DNA of 64,000 nucleotides from CAVQRC01 sp963715045 (lineage in GTDB: Bacteria > Planctomycetota > Planctomycetia > Pirellulales > Lacipirellulaceae): contig CAVQRC010000009.1 of the NCBI GenBank assembly GCA_963715045.1, positions 1 to 64,000 on the forward strand. The letters are read 5' to 3'. Positions 49,890 through 58,423 of this stretch are shown here, one piece after another (position 1 is the stretch's first letter; each line of letters starts with the position of its first letter). The notes under the pieces are model-generated. The model worked only from the letters and a program-made list of their open reading frames with translations, was not told the origin of the DNA and searched no databases. The position numbers and the translations under genes were made by a program.

Positions 49890-49908
49890 CGTCTGTTCCC
49901 CTGGTGAA

Positions 49909-50736
49909 TTAGGGTTGGGTTGCGTTCAGGTTGTCGGCCTCATCGCCCACCGTGGCAAACGGTACCGTCCGAGCGGAGAAGACCATCCGCCCGAAGCAAT
50001 GCGGTGTGTGAAACGACGGAGTGGGCGTGTCTCCGCGGGCCCACTGGCTGTACTGCAGATTCGTGTCGCCCCCGTGGCGGTTGAGGTTGGCGTGAATCGC
50101 ATCGCCCGGCCGCGGTGGAACATGCGACATCGTTTGGGCGAAGTTGGCCAGCGGGATCGCGACCTCGACGGCCCACCACTGATCGGTGTCGGTGTCATCG
50201 TTGGGAGTGCCTTGGAACGTGGCCCGCATCTCGAGGCCTTCGACGTCCCACGGCTCGCGAGGTGCATTCGCACCGTCGGGGCGGTGACCGTCGACGTAGC
50301 CGCCAATCACGTTCCACTCGATGTTGTAGTAGAACGTCGGCCGCTCCGGATTCGGGACGATGATGATTTCGAAACAGTCGTCCTGGGGAATCGGACCATC
50401 GTGCTCGGTGTGGCGGGCCGTGAGGTGGGCGTCCTGGCAGATGTGGCCCACGTACAGGTACTCGTCGTCCCACAACAGCTTGGCCACGGTCTGTTCTTTC
50501 CGGCCGGACTTGTACCACGTGAAGTGGAACGGTCCCGTGGACGGAGCCGCGAACCAGGCCGGTTCGTCGAGTCGGCCGTCGATCGTCAGCGGGTTCGTGA
50601 CGCGATGGATCTCATACACGGGGCGGGGCAGGTCCGCCTCGGTACGCGGCGGGCCGTCGCCAGCGAGGCTGCGGCACGCGACGCACAGCACGACTGCGAA
50701 TGAGAATCGTCGGAGGTTCGACAAGAGGTAGGACAT
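49909..50736 (-). CDS. Exported CBM9-like carbohydrate-binding protein
   Basis: 275 residues, intact. ATG 50736 with a signal peptide (FSFAVVLCVACRSLAG). A single CBM9/sugar-binding-like sandwich: PLTIDGRLDEPAWFAAPST, VAKLLWDDEYLYVGHICQDA, PIPQDDCFEIIIVPNPERPT, YYNIEWNVIGGYVDGHR, WWAVEVAIPLANFAQTM and GDAIHANLNRHGGDTNLQYS. The domain is the same type as the ends of the 19-22 kb and 26-27.5 kb proteins. Probably a surface glycan-binding protein. It lies 19 bases upstream of the deacetylase on the same strand and is likely co-transcribed with it. Confidence 0.88.
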   Translation of the reverse strand: MSYLLSNLRRFSFAVVLCVACRSLAGDGPPRTEADLPRPVYEIHRVTNPLTIDGRLDEPAWFAAPSTGPFHFTWYKSGRKEQTVAKLLWDDEYLYVGHICQDAHLTARHTEHDGPIPQDDCFEIIIVPNPERPTFYYNIEWNVIGGYVDGHRPDGANAPREPWDVEGLEMRATFQGTPNDDTDTDQWWAVEVAIPLANFAQTMSHVPPRPGDAIHANLNRHGGDTNLQYSQWARGDTPTPSFHTPHCFGRMVFSARTVPFATVGDEADNLNATQP

Positions 50737-50810
50737 CGGGCTGGCTGGCCTGCAGTGTGTCGGGTGGGCCCGTCATCCTAGCAGAATGGTGCGGCCGCAA
50801 GACAGCTCTC

Positions 50811-50872
50811 GAAGCCCGGCTTCTTCCGAGGCGTGCCCGTGGTGGAATCGCCGAGCGAGAAGCCGGGCTTCT
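50811..50872. repeat. Diverged REP-like hairpin of the AAGCCCGGCTTC family
   Basis: Arms GAAGCCCGGCTTCTTC and GAAGCCGGGCTTC with a GGAATCGCCGAGCGAGAAG word before the right arm, close to the copies at 42281 and 42510. The right arm is shared with the start of the 217-bp tandem repeat. Confidence 0.6.
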
Positions 50873-51287
50873 CGCACTCGGCAACCGCGAATCGATTTGC
50901 CCACCGTGCCAGTGACTGCGGATGTCATTGCTGCTTGAAACGTCGAGCGGCCGTGGCACTTCGAAAAAGCCCGGCATTCTGGTGCCTGCGATCGCGAACC
51001 CTGTCACCACTTCGGCCAGCGGCTTGGTCGGCGAGTCGGGCCGCCGGTTCCAAATGCCGGGCTTTGCCCGAGCGAGAAGCCGGGATTCTCGCACTCGGCA
51101 ACCGCGAATCGATTTGCCCACCGTGCCAGTGACTGCGGATGTCATTGCTGCTTGAAACGTCGAGCGGCCGTGGCACGTCGAAAAAGCCCGGCATTCTGGT
51201 ACCTGCGATCGCGAACCCTGTCACCACTTCGGCCAGCGGCTTCGTCGGCGAGTCGGGCCGCCGGTTCCAAATGCCGGGCTTTGCCCG
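50853..51287. repeat. 217-bp tandem duplication, two copies
   Basis: Copy 1 is 50853-51069 and copy 2 is 51070-51287. Shared landmarks in order: GAGAAGCCGGG, CGCACTCGGCAACCGCGAAT, GTGACTGCGGATGTCATTGC, AAAAAGCCCGGCATTCTGGT, CACCACTTCGGCCAGCGGCT, CCAAATGCCGGGCTTTGCCC. Only a few bases differ. It fills the gap between the CBM9-like gene and the amidohydrolase and contains inverted AAGCCCGGCATT/AATGCCGGGCTT arms. It is a sequence repeat, not a repeat protein, although both strands stay open by chance. Confidence 0.9.
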
Positions 51288-51289
51288 GC

Positions 51290-52259
51290 CTACAGCAGGA
51301 GTTGTTCGGCGTTCTGGCGGGCGATCTTGTGTTTGACGTCGGCGGGAAGTTCGAACTTGTCGAACAACTCGAACTGGGCGAATTCTTTCTGCGTGCGGTC
51401 GTAGTAATCGGTACCGAACAGGAGTTGATCGGCGCGGCGGATGAGAAACTCCTGGCCGAATTCGGGATCGCGAAGCATCGCGTGAGCACCGCTCGAGGAA
51501 AGATCGCCATAGAGGTTCTTGTATTTGGCCATGAGTCGATCGACCGCGCCGCCGGGAGCGACCGGGCCGCGGGGATAACCGACGTGAAGATCGTCCTGTT
51601 TGAGACCGCCTGCGATCGATGCCCACCAGCCCTTGCCGTGGCCGATCATCACGAGTTCGGGGAAATTACTGAGCGCGCGTTCGAGGCCCGGGAGCCCGGG
51701 CCGATCCATGTTGGCCTTGTTGTCGAGGTGGAACAGCACGGGCAGCCCGACTGCGGCACAGGCTTCGTAGAGCCGCAGGTTGAGGTCGTGGTCGATCTCG
51801 AGCAGCGGTTTGTGTTCGCCGAATCCGCGGGCACCGGCGTCCTGGTACCGCCGCAACATGTCTACGACCTGCTGCTGCTCGGGCAGATGCGTGCCCAGCG
51901 TGCGGGGATCAATCGCGCAGAAGGGAACGAGCCGATCACGATGGGGGGCCGTTTCGCGAAGCACGTAGTCGGTCGTGATCGGATACCAGAATGCCTCGGG
52001 CGAGACGAGCGGCAGGATCGCTGCCCTGGCCACTTCGTGGACGTCCATCCAGTTGAGAATGTCGCGTGCCGAGAGGGGTCCTCGTTCCGGCCCGTACCAC
52101 GGCTGAGCGAGATGGATGTGGATGTCGAAGTAGCCATCGTCGCTGCGCGTTCGCGAGGCGGTCCTGGCCGAACGCCCGGCTGCCAGCGAATACGCCCGCT
52201 ACCGAGCTGACGAGCATCGTGCGGCGACTGCACTCTCGCGAAGGCTGGCGATGCTTCAC
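51290..52259 (-). pseudogene. Amidohydrolase family protein, frameshift near the 5' end
   Basis: The start is probably the GTG at 52259, which overlaps the RidA stop (GTGA) and gives the leader RECSRRTMLVSSVAGVFAGS; ATG 52217 is an alternative. A shift near 52130 is followed by DDGYFDIHIHLAQPWYGPER (HxH metal motif). The barrel continues with ERLVPFCAIDPRT-like LVPFCAIDPRTLGTHLP, GARGFGEHKPLLEIDHDLN, VGLPVLFHLDNKANMDRPGL, ELVMIGHGKGWWASIAGG and ADQLLFGTDYYDRTQKEFA near the end. Typical of the amidohydrolase-2 family (decarboxylase- or lactonase-like); substrate unknown. Translationally coupled to the RidA gene upstream. Confidence 0.83.
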
Positions 52260-52762
52260 GGGAGCACCGCGACGGCTTCGATCTCGAGTTCGAGCCCCGG
52301 GATCGCCAGTTCCGGCGTTCCCACCGCCGTCGAGGCGGGATACGGCTGGACGAGGTAGTCCTTGCGTACCTTGCGATAAATCGGCAGGTCGCGCAGCATG
52401 TGCACCCAGTACGAACGCAGGATGACGACGTGCTCGAACCCGGCACCGGCCTCTTTGAGCAACAGTCCGATCCGATCGAACGTTTGCCGGACCTGCGTCT
52501 CCATGTCGGCGTTCACGTCCTCGGGTCCCTGGCCGGAGATGAACAGCAGTCGCCCGCCCTGGGCGATGATGGCCGGTGAATAGCCGGAGTCGGCCGACGG
52601 GGCACCTTCGGGCGTGAGCGCCCGTTTCTCGATCGACTTGCCGTCCGCTTCGCCGGCCGCGGCACTCTGCCCGGCCACGAGCAGCCCGCCCGCGGCTGCG
52701 GCGAGCGCAGAGTGAACGAACTGGCGGCGGGGTTGTGGCGAAGTTGAGTCGTCGTGTGACAT
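52256..52762 (-). CDS. RidA family protein with Tat-type leader
   Basis: 168 residues, intact, start ATG 52762 (MSHDDSTSPQPRRQFVHSAL), a Tat-like leader that is unusual for the normally cytoplasmic RidA family. The core has YSPAIIAQGGRLLFISGQGP, METQVRQTFDRIGLLLKEAG, HVVILRSYWVHMLRD and YPASTAVGTPELAIPGLELE, with the RidA-type Gly-Gln and the C-terminal Arg position replaced by Ala/Val-rich sequence. RidA proteins hydrolyse reactive enamines/imines. Here the operon with a GTGA-coupled amidohydrolase and the export leader point to a periplasmic role. The upstream frame to 52852 has no leader and is rejected. Confidence 0.85.
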   Translation of the reverse strand: MSHDDSTSPQPRRQFVHSALAAAAGGLLVAGQSAAAGEADGKSIEKRALTPEGAPSADSGYSPAIIAQGGRLLFISGQGPEDVNADMETQVRQTFDRIGLLLKEAGAGFEHVVILRSYWVHMLRDLPIYRKVRKDYLVQPYPASTAVGTPELAIPGLELEIEAVAVLP

Positions 52763-53113
52763 CGATGGCTCCTGGCGTGATTCGCGGCGGTTGGCTCTCG
52801 AGCCGCGGATTATAAGGCCGCTGTTCGCCGTTTGCCAAACGGTGGGTGACACTTGCCGAGCTTGGTGGGTGACACTCGCCGAGTGTCACGGGCCCCGGGG
52901 AGGGCTCGGTGATTGGGACTGCGATTGATTTCGAAGGGCGGTGAGGTTCTGCCGTCGTTGAGGGCGTGCTGGCTGCACGTGGTGCCTGTCACTCTCGGCG
53001 AGAGTGACCCACGGTGAAGTACGCGGATACCATCGGCGGTATATTCCCGATAGGCTTGGAGTCATGGATGGCACACGCCCACCAACCTATCAACCCACCC
53101 ACCCACAAACCCC
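52763..53113. other. Intergenic between divergent genes, small GTGGGTGACAC repeats
   Basis: A 351-base gap between RidA (minus) and the membrane protein (plus). It contains GGTGGGTGACACTTGCCGAG and, 24 bases on, GGTGGGTGACACTCGCCGAG, plus an inverted GAGAGTGACCCACGG near 53001. These look like a small CACTCTCGGCGAGAGTG-type repeat family. No gene recognised. Confidence 0.5.
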
Positions 53114-55568
53114 ATGCACAGCCCCGCGACAACGGTGGCCACGCTGGCCCGGACAGTCATGTCGATGGCGGTCGCGATCGGCGTGCATCCGACGGCCATG
53201 GGCGAAGACTACGTCTTCTCGGATCAGGCCGCGGAAGGAATCCCTGCCCGACCCGGTCATTGGACGCTTCGCCGCGGAGTCTTTGAGAACCACACGGCTC
53301 AGCCTGCACGACTCGCCTGCGTGACCCAGCTCGAGCGGGCTCCCCGGGATCAGTACGGGCGGGAGATCACCGTCCCGCCTCGAACCCGGTGTCGCGTGAC
53401 GTACCCGGTGCGGATTCCCACCGACGTGGCGGCCCGCGAATCGCAACTGGCCCTCGAGACGCAGTTGATCCATCGCCAGCCCGGCGGCGAGCTCGTCCTG
53501 CCGAATGCGTCCGGCCAGGCTCTGCGGCGGGGCGTGGCGATCGCCGAGCACGAGTCTCCGGTCACCGCGCTGATCGTCGCGGAGGACGATCCGGAATCAC
53601 GAAGCCTGATCGAAGCCGCCCGATCGCTCCGCGGCCTTTCGACGCGGATCTACCGTCTCGGCACGCTGCCGAGTGCGGCCTGGCAGCTCGCCGCGTTCGA
53701 CCAGGTGGTGATCGCGGACGCGTCGCTGCTCGACGACCCGCAAGGAACGATCGCGATCCGCCAGTGGCTTCACGGGGGCGGCCGCGTCTGGATATTGCTC
53801 GACAAGGTCGCGGAGCAGGTGCTTGAAACGCTGTTGGGTGACGCCTACGACGGCGTCGTGCTCGATCGCATGACGCTGGCTCGATTTCAGCTCGCCGACA
53901 CGCGCCCGATCGAAATCAAGCGACACGGTGCCGTGCGAACCGATCCGCGGCCGGTTGCGTTCACGCTTGCCGAAGCAGGCACCGCGGCCGTCGAATTCGC
54001 GATCGACGGTGCACCGGCGGCGTGGTGGTACTCGGCCGGTCGCGGTGCAGTCCTCGTCACCGCGCTCGGCCCGCGAGGGTGGTTGCCCGAGTCGAGTACG
54101 CCGGCTCAGCAATCGACCACCCCACTGGCGGTGCTTGCCGAACGGTTGTTCACGACACGTCCGCCGGACCAATTGCCGCCGGGCGTCCTGCGGAAGGTCG
54201 CCAGCGAGACCATCGGCTATCGCGTACCCTCCCGATGGCTCGTGATTTCGCTGTTGGCCGGACTGTGCCTCGTGATCCTGCTCGCGGCCATCGTTCTGTC
54301 GCGGTGGGCGATGGCGTCGTGGATTGCCGTCGTTGCTCCGACCGCGGCCGTGCTTGTCACGGCCGTATTTCTGGCGATCGGAGTACGCAGTCGGCAGCAA
54401 CTTCCGGCCACCCTGGCGAGGTCGCAACTGGTTCGCGTGCAACCTCAGACCGGCGACTACGTGGTCGAAGGCGGCGTGGGGCTATTTGAGCCCGCGGCGA
54501 CAACCGAGCCGCTCGCGGGCGAGGGGCCGCCGCTCGAATGGGAGGCCGCCGCGAGTGATTCGGCGACGCGACGCCTGATCTGGGTCGGCCTGGATCGCTG
54601 GCAGACCGGGCGGGCGAGGCTGCCGGCCGGGCTGAGCGTGGGAAGCGACGCAACATCGGGAACCCTGCAGACCGATTCAGGCGCCGAGGCCACGTTCGAC
54701 GCGGAGGGACTTCGTGGCCAGCTCGAGCTTCCAGTCACCGCCCATTCGGGCGACGCGCTCGTGCTTTCCGGCGCGGGTCCGGCGTTGGCCATTGCCGTGC
54801 AGCCGGATGGCTCTTTCGCGGCACGCGCGGATCAGGGTCCTGTCGTTGGGCCGCTATACCATTGGCGAGCTGGTGAGCGATCGCGACCGTCGCCGGGCTG
54901 GGATGATCCGCGAGTTCGCGACGCTCGAGCGGGCCCGTGCCATCCCTGCGGCTCCCCAGTTGCTGGTGTGGACCGATCCGTGGGACTCCGGTCTCGCGTT
55001 GGCAGGTGACCATGTGCTCCGAGGCGAAGCGCTCGTCGCGGTGCCGATTACGCTGCGGCGACCCCCACCAAGCGAGACGATTAACGTTCCTCCGCCGTGG
55101 CTGAAGTTCATTGCGGTGGACGGACCCGATGGAACCACGCTCACTTCCGCCTACAGCAACGAGCGGCGGGAGTGGGTGGATGGCCTCTCACGACAGACCA
55201 GGATCTCGTTACGATTTGAACTGCCTGCCGTGCTGCTGCCGCTGGAAATCACCACGGCCAGGCTGGCGGCTACGATTCACGCGCCGGGCCGGGATGTGAT
55301 GGTCGCCGGTTGGCGCGGTGGCCAACGTGTCGCGGTTGCCACCCACCGCAGCCCCGTTCGCCAGCAACTCACCATGCAGATCGACGATCCTTCCATTCTG
55401 TCGCTGGATGATCAAGGCGGGTTGATTCTCAATCTCGATGTGGCCCCGCATCCCGACGAGAAGACCGCCGGCGAATCCCGCACGGCCTGGCGTATCAGCG
55501 ATGTTTACCTGTCGTGCACCGCCGTGGTCCGGCCCGTCGACGCGGCCGGGCTGCGGGACGATCTCTAA
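53114..55568 (+). pseudogene. Membrane protein with GATase-like N-terminal domain, one frameshift
   Basis: ATG 53114 with a signal-like start. Residues about 150-300 form a Rossmann-like, GATase-type sandwich (VTALIVAEDDPESRSLIEAA, AAFDQVVIADASLLDD, WLHGGGRVWILLDKVAEQVL). Two or three membrane helices follow near residues 370-430 (WLVISLLAGLCLVILLAAIV, WIAVVAPTAAVLVTAVFLAI), then beta-rich extracytoplasmic sequence. A shift near 54860 leads to RYTIGELVSDRDRRRAGMI and a C-terminal part to 55568 (QLLVWTDPWDSGLALAGDHV). It directly precedes an ABC ATPase and permease, so it is probably an auxiliary component of that exporter, comparable in layout to GldG-type partners. No enzyme residues are identifiable. 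Confidence 0.7.
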
Positions 55569-55607
55569 CAGCCGACCCCTGCTGAACCTTTAACCAGGTA
55601 CCCTGCC

Positions 55608-56633
55608 ATCGCATCCCACAGCGATCCACGCGCGAACACCGACGCCGGCGAGCCGGTCATCCGCATCGAACAGCTCACCAAGCAGTTCGGCGAGTTCACG
55701 GCCCTCGACCACCTCTCGCTCCGCGTCGACCGAGGACAGATCCTCGGGCTGATCGGTCACAACGGCGCCGGCAAGAGTACGACGATCCGGATTCTCGTCG
55801 GCCAGTCGCGGCCCACGTCCGGGACCGCGGCCATCGCGGGCGTCGACTGCGCTCGCGACTTCAAGAAGATCAAGCGACTGGTCGGTTACATGCCCGACGT
55901 ATTCGGCACCTACGAACACATGCGTGTGTACGAATACCTCGACTTTTTCGGAGCGGCGTTCGGAATCAAGCGGCAGAATCGGGCCGGCCGCCTGGCCGAC
56001 GTCATGAGCCTGGCCGGCGTCGATGCCTGGAAGGATCTGTTCGTCGAAAGCCTCAGTCATGGCATGAAGCAGCGGGTGGCGCTCGCCCGCACGCTCATGC
56101 ACGATCCCCAGGTGTTGATTCTCGATGAACCGGTCAACGGCCTCGACCCCCAGGCACGGATTGAAATGCGAATCCTGCTGCGACAGCTGGCCAATCAGGG
56201 AAAAACGCTGATCGTCAGCAGCCACATCCTGCCGGAGTTGTCCCGGATCTGCGATGTGGTGGCGATTCTCGCCCGGGGGCAGCTCAAGGCGTTCGGCACC
56301 GTCGATGAGATCATGTCCCAACTCCATCAGCGGCGGCTGTTCGAAATTCAGCTCGTCTCCACGGCCCACCTGCCGGCGGTGCGGGAAGTGGTCGACGGGC
56401 ATGTCGGCAGAGCGGCCGAAGTGTCGGTGTCGGAGCAGGAGCGGGTGGTGCGGTTCTACACGGCCGATACTGATGTCGAGAACAGTCGCCTGATCGCCGA
56501 GCTGGTGCGGCGGGGTATCGAGGTCAGCCAGTTCCGCGAGGTCGCGGCCGACCTCGAAGCGGCGTTCATGCAAATCACCGAACAGCAAGCAAAGTCTGCC
56601 GCAACCCCGCGAGACGCACCGTGCGAAGCGTGA
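55608..56633 (+). CDS. ABC transporter ATP-binding protein (ABC-2 type), non-canonical start
   Basis: Complete ATPase: Walker A GLIGHNGAGKSTTIRIL, signature ESLSHGMKQRVALARTL (LSHGM in place of LSGGQ), Walker B VLILDEPVNGLDPQA, and switch His in LIVSSHILPELSRI. In the frame there is no ATG, GTG or TTG between the previous stop (55568) and Walker A; the first ATG is 55890, after it. I set the start at ATC 55608 (ATCGCATCCCACAGC), preceded at 9 bases by CAGGTA. A miscalled ATG is equally likely. The 3' end overlaps the permease by 13 bases. Confidence 0.85.
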   Translation: MASHSDPRANTDAGEPVIRIEQLTKQFGEFTALDHLSLRVDRGQILGLIGHNGAGKSTTIRILVGQSRPTSGTAAIAGVDCARDFKKIKRLVGYMPDVFGTYEHMRVYEYLDFFGAAFGIKRQNRAGRLADVMSLAGVDAWKDLFVESLSHGMKQRVALARTLMHDPQVLILDEPVNGLDPQARIEMRILLRQLANQGKTLIVSSHILPELSRICDVVAILARGQLKAFGTVDEIMSQLHQRRLFEIQLVSTAHLPAVREVVDGHVGRAAEVSVSEQERVVRFYTADTDVENSRLIAELVRRGIEVSQFREVAADLEAAFMQITEQQAKSAATPRDAPCEA

Positions 56634-58279
56634 TTCTGGTCCGTGAAGCGAAAACGATCGTGCGACACCGGTGGGTGGCGGCTTTGCTGCTGTTGCCGCT
56701 GGTGCTGTTTTCGTTGTTGATCGCAGTCCGCTGGCCGTCTGCCGGGGAAGTCGACCTGGCCGGCGTCCGCGGAACGCAGGTGTTTCAGTTATTCGCGTAC
56801 ACGCTGCTGGGGACGTTGCTGCTGCTCGCCCCCGCCTACCCGGCCGCGTCGCTGGTGAGCGAACGCCGGCGAGGCACCCTCGCGTTGTTGCTCAACACGC
56901 CGCTCGACAATCGTTCCATCTATCTCGGCAAACTCGGGGCCGCCGTGTTGTACACGCTGGTTCCCCTGGTCATGAGTCTGCCGGTGGCGGCCGCGTGCTA
57001 CACGCTCGGAGCGATTGAATTGCTGGGCCAGTTCGTGCCACTCTACGCCGTATTGACGCTCGTCGCCGTCGAGTACGCCGTGATCGCGCTGTGGATCAGT
57101 TGCCGGGCCGGTTCGCCCGTCGCCGCGATGCGGCTCAGTTACCTGGCCGTTCTGGGACTTGCCTGCCTGTCGACGCTGCCATACTGGTTCACGATTCGTG
57201 GTGGCGGCGAGGCGTCACGGGCGGCGATCTGGTTACGCAGCGCGTCACCGATTCCGGCCGTGATGGAGATCTCCGGCCACGCCGACGTGTGGGGTGGCGG
57301 CGTGGCGGTCGAGGCGGGCGCGCCGTGGCGGTACGCAGCGACGACCGCCGTCATCTCGCTGCTGTTGGCCACACTCACGGTGCGCTCGATCCGCCCCACG
57401 ATGCTCGAGCGTTCGCGGGCGGCCGGTCGCATTACCGACGATCTCAGTCGCAGCGTGCAACGGGTGCGGCGGCTGTTCTATCTGCTCGATCCACAGCGGC
57501 GAACCCGCGGCATCGCCGACTGGATGAATCCCGTGCTTGTGAAGGAGTTTCGCTCGCGTCGCTTCGGACGGGGGCCCTGGGTGATGCGGATGATTGCCGC
57601 GTCGGCAGTCGTGTCGCTGGCGATGACTTATGCGGCGACGACGGGAGCCATTGGGTGGCGTACCGAGACGATCGGTGGCGTGCTGGTGGTGCTGCAGGTG
57701 GCCCTGATCGTGATCGTCGCACCGAGCCTGGCCAGCGGGCTGATCAGCGACGAACTCGAGAGTCACGGCTGGTCGCTGTTGCAGATGACGCCCCTGTCGA
57801 CGACCCAAATCGTGGCCGGCAAGCTGCTCAGTGTGACCTGGACCGTGCTGCTGCTGCTACTCGCAACGCTGCCCGGCTACGCGGTGATGATGCTCATCAA
57901 ACCCGTCATGACGCAGCAGGTGATCGCCGTCCTGGGGACGCTCGTGCTGACCGCCGCGTTCACGATCCTGCTCGGCGGCGCGCTCAGCGGCGTCTTGCTG
58001 CAAACCACGAAAGCCACGATTGCCGCCTACGGAACGTTGATCGTGCTGTTCGGCGGAACGTTGGCCATCTGGCTGGGTCGCGGAGCGCCGTTCGGACCAC
58101 AGACCGTCGAGACCGCGCTGGCGTTCAATCCGATCGCGGCTGCCCTGTCGCTCATCGAAGCACCCGGATTCGAGTCCTATCATCTCGTACCGGAGTGCTG
58201 GTATCTGCTGGGCGGTGCGAGCCTGCTGTGCCTTCTAGTGCTCGGCTGGAGAACGCACACGCTGGCGAAACCCAGTTGA
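56621..58279 (+). CDS. ABC-2 type permease, double-length
   Basis: 552 residues, intact, GTG start at 56621 inside the ATPase 3' end (13-base overlap). Two halves each have about six membrane helices. Half 1 has AALLLLPLVLFSLLIAV, LFAYTLLGTLLLLAPAYPAA and SLVSERRRGTLALLLNTPLD (the conserved loop of ABC-2 permeases). Half 2 has MNPVLVKEFRSRRFGRGPWV, LISDELESHGWSLLQMTPLS and IVAGKLLSVTWTVLLLLLAT. The repeated SxxEL/ERRxGTxxLLxxTPL motif shows a tandem fold in one chain. With the ATPase and the 53-55.6 kb membrane protein it forms an exporter; the cargo is unknown. Confidence 0.9.
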   Translation: MRSVILVREAKTIVRHRWVAALLLLPLVLFSLLIAVRWPSAGEVDLAGVRGTQVFQLFAYTLLGTLLLLAPAYPAASLVSERRRGTLALLLNTPLDNRSIYLGKLGAAVLYTLVPLVMSLPVAAACYTLGAIELLGQFVPLYAVLTLVAVEYAVIALWISCRAGSPVAAMRLSYLAVLGLACLSTLPYWFTIRGGGEASRAAIWLRSASPIPAVMEISGHADVWGGGVAVEAGAPWRYAATTAVISLLLATLTVRSIRPTMLERSRAAGRITDDLSRSVQRVRRLFYLLDPQRRTRGIADWMNPVLVKEFRSRRFGRGPWVMRMIAASAVVSLAMTYAATTGAIGWRTETIGGVLVVLQVALIVIVAPSLASGLISDELESHGWSLLQMTPLSTTQIVAGKLLSVTWTVLLLLLATLPGYAVMMLIKPVMTQQVIAVLGTLVLTAAFTILLGGALSGVLLQTTKATIAAYGTLIVLFGGTLAIWLGRGAPFGPQTVETALAFNPIAAALSLIEAPGFESYHLVPECWYLLGGASLLCLLVLGWRTHTLAKPS

Positions 58280-58282
58280 AAT

Positions 58283-58400
58283 GTCAAATGACGAAGGACT
58301 AATGACTAACGAATTCCCAATGACCAATTGCCGAGGAGCGATAGTTGCTTTCAGGTCATTTGGGGCTTGTTTGTATTCGCGTTATGTCATTTGTGCTTTA
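58283..58400. repeat. Dispersed ATGACTAATGAC-type repeat, copy 3
   Basis: CAAATGACGAAGGACTAATG followed by ACTAACGAATTCCCAATGAC, then GTCATTTGGGGCTTGTTTG and GTTATGTCATTTGTGCTTTA. It occupies the gap between the ABC permease and the HEAT protein. Confidence 0.6.
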
Positions 58401-58423
58401 GCACCTGACGTGGTTGAATTCAC

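Noticed and set aside
50925..51626. Minus-strand reading with a repeated peptide (KPGIWNRRPDSP)
   Set aside because: The peptide repeats only because the DNA is a 217-bp tandem duplication. It then runs antisense-frame into the amidohydrolase.
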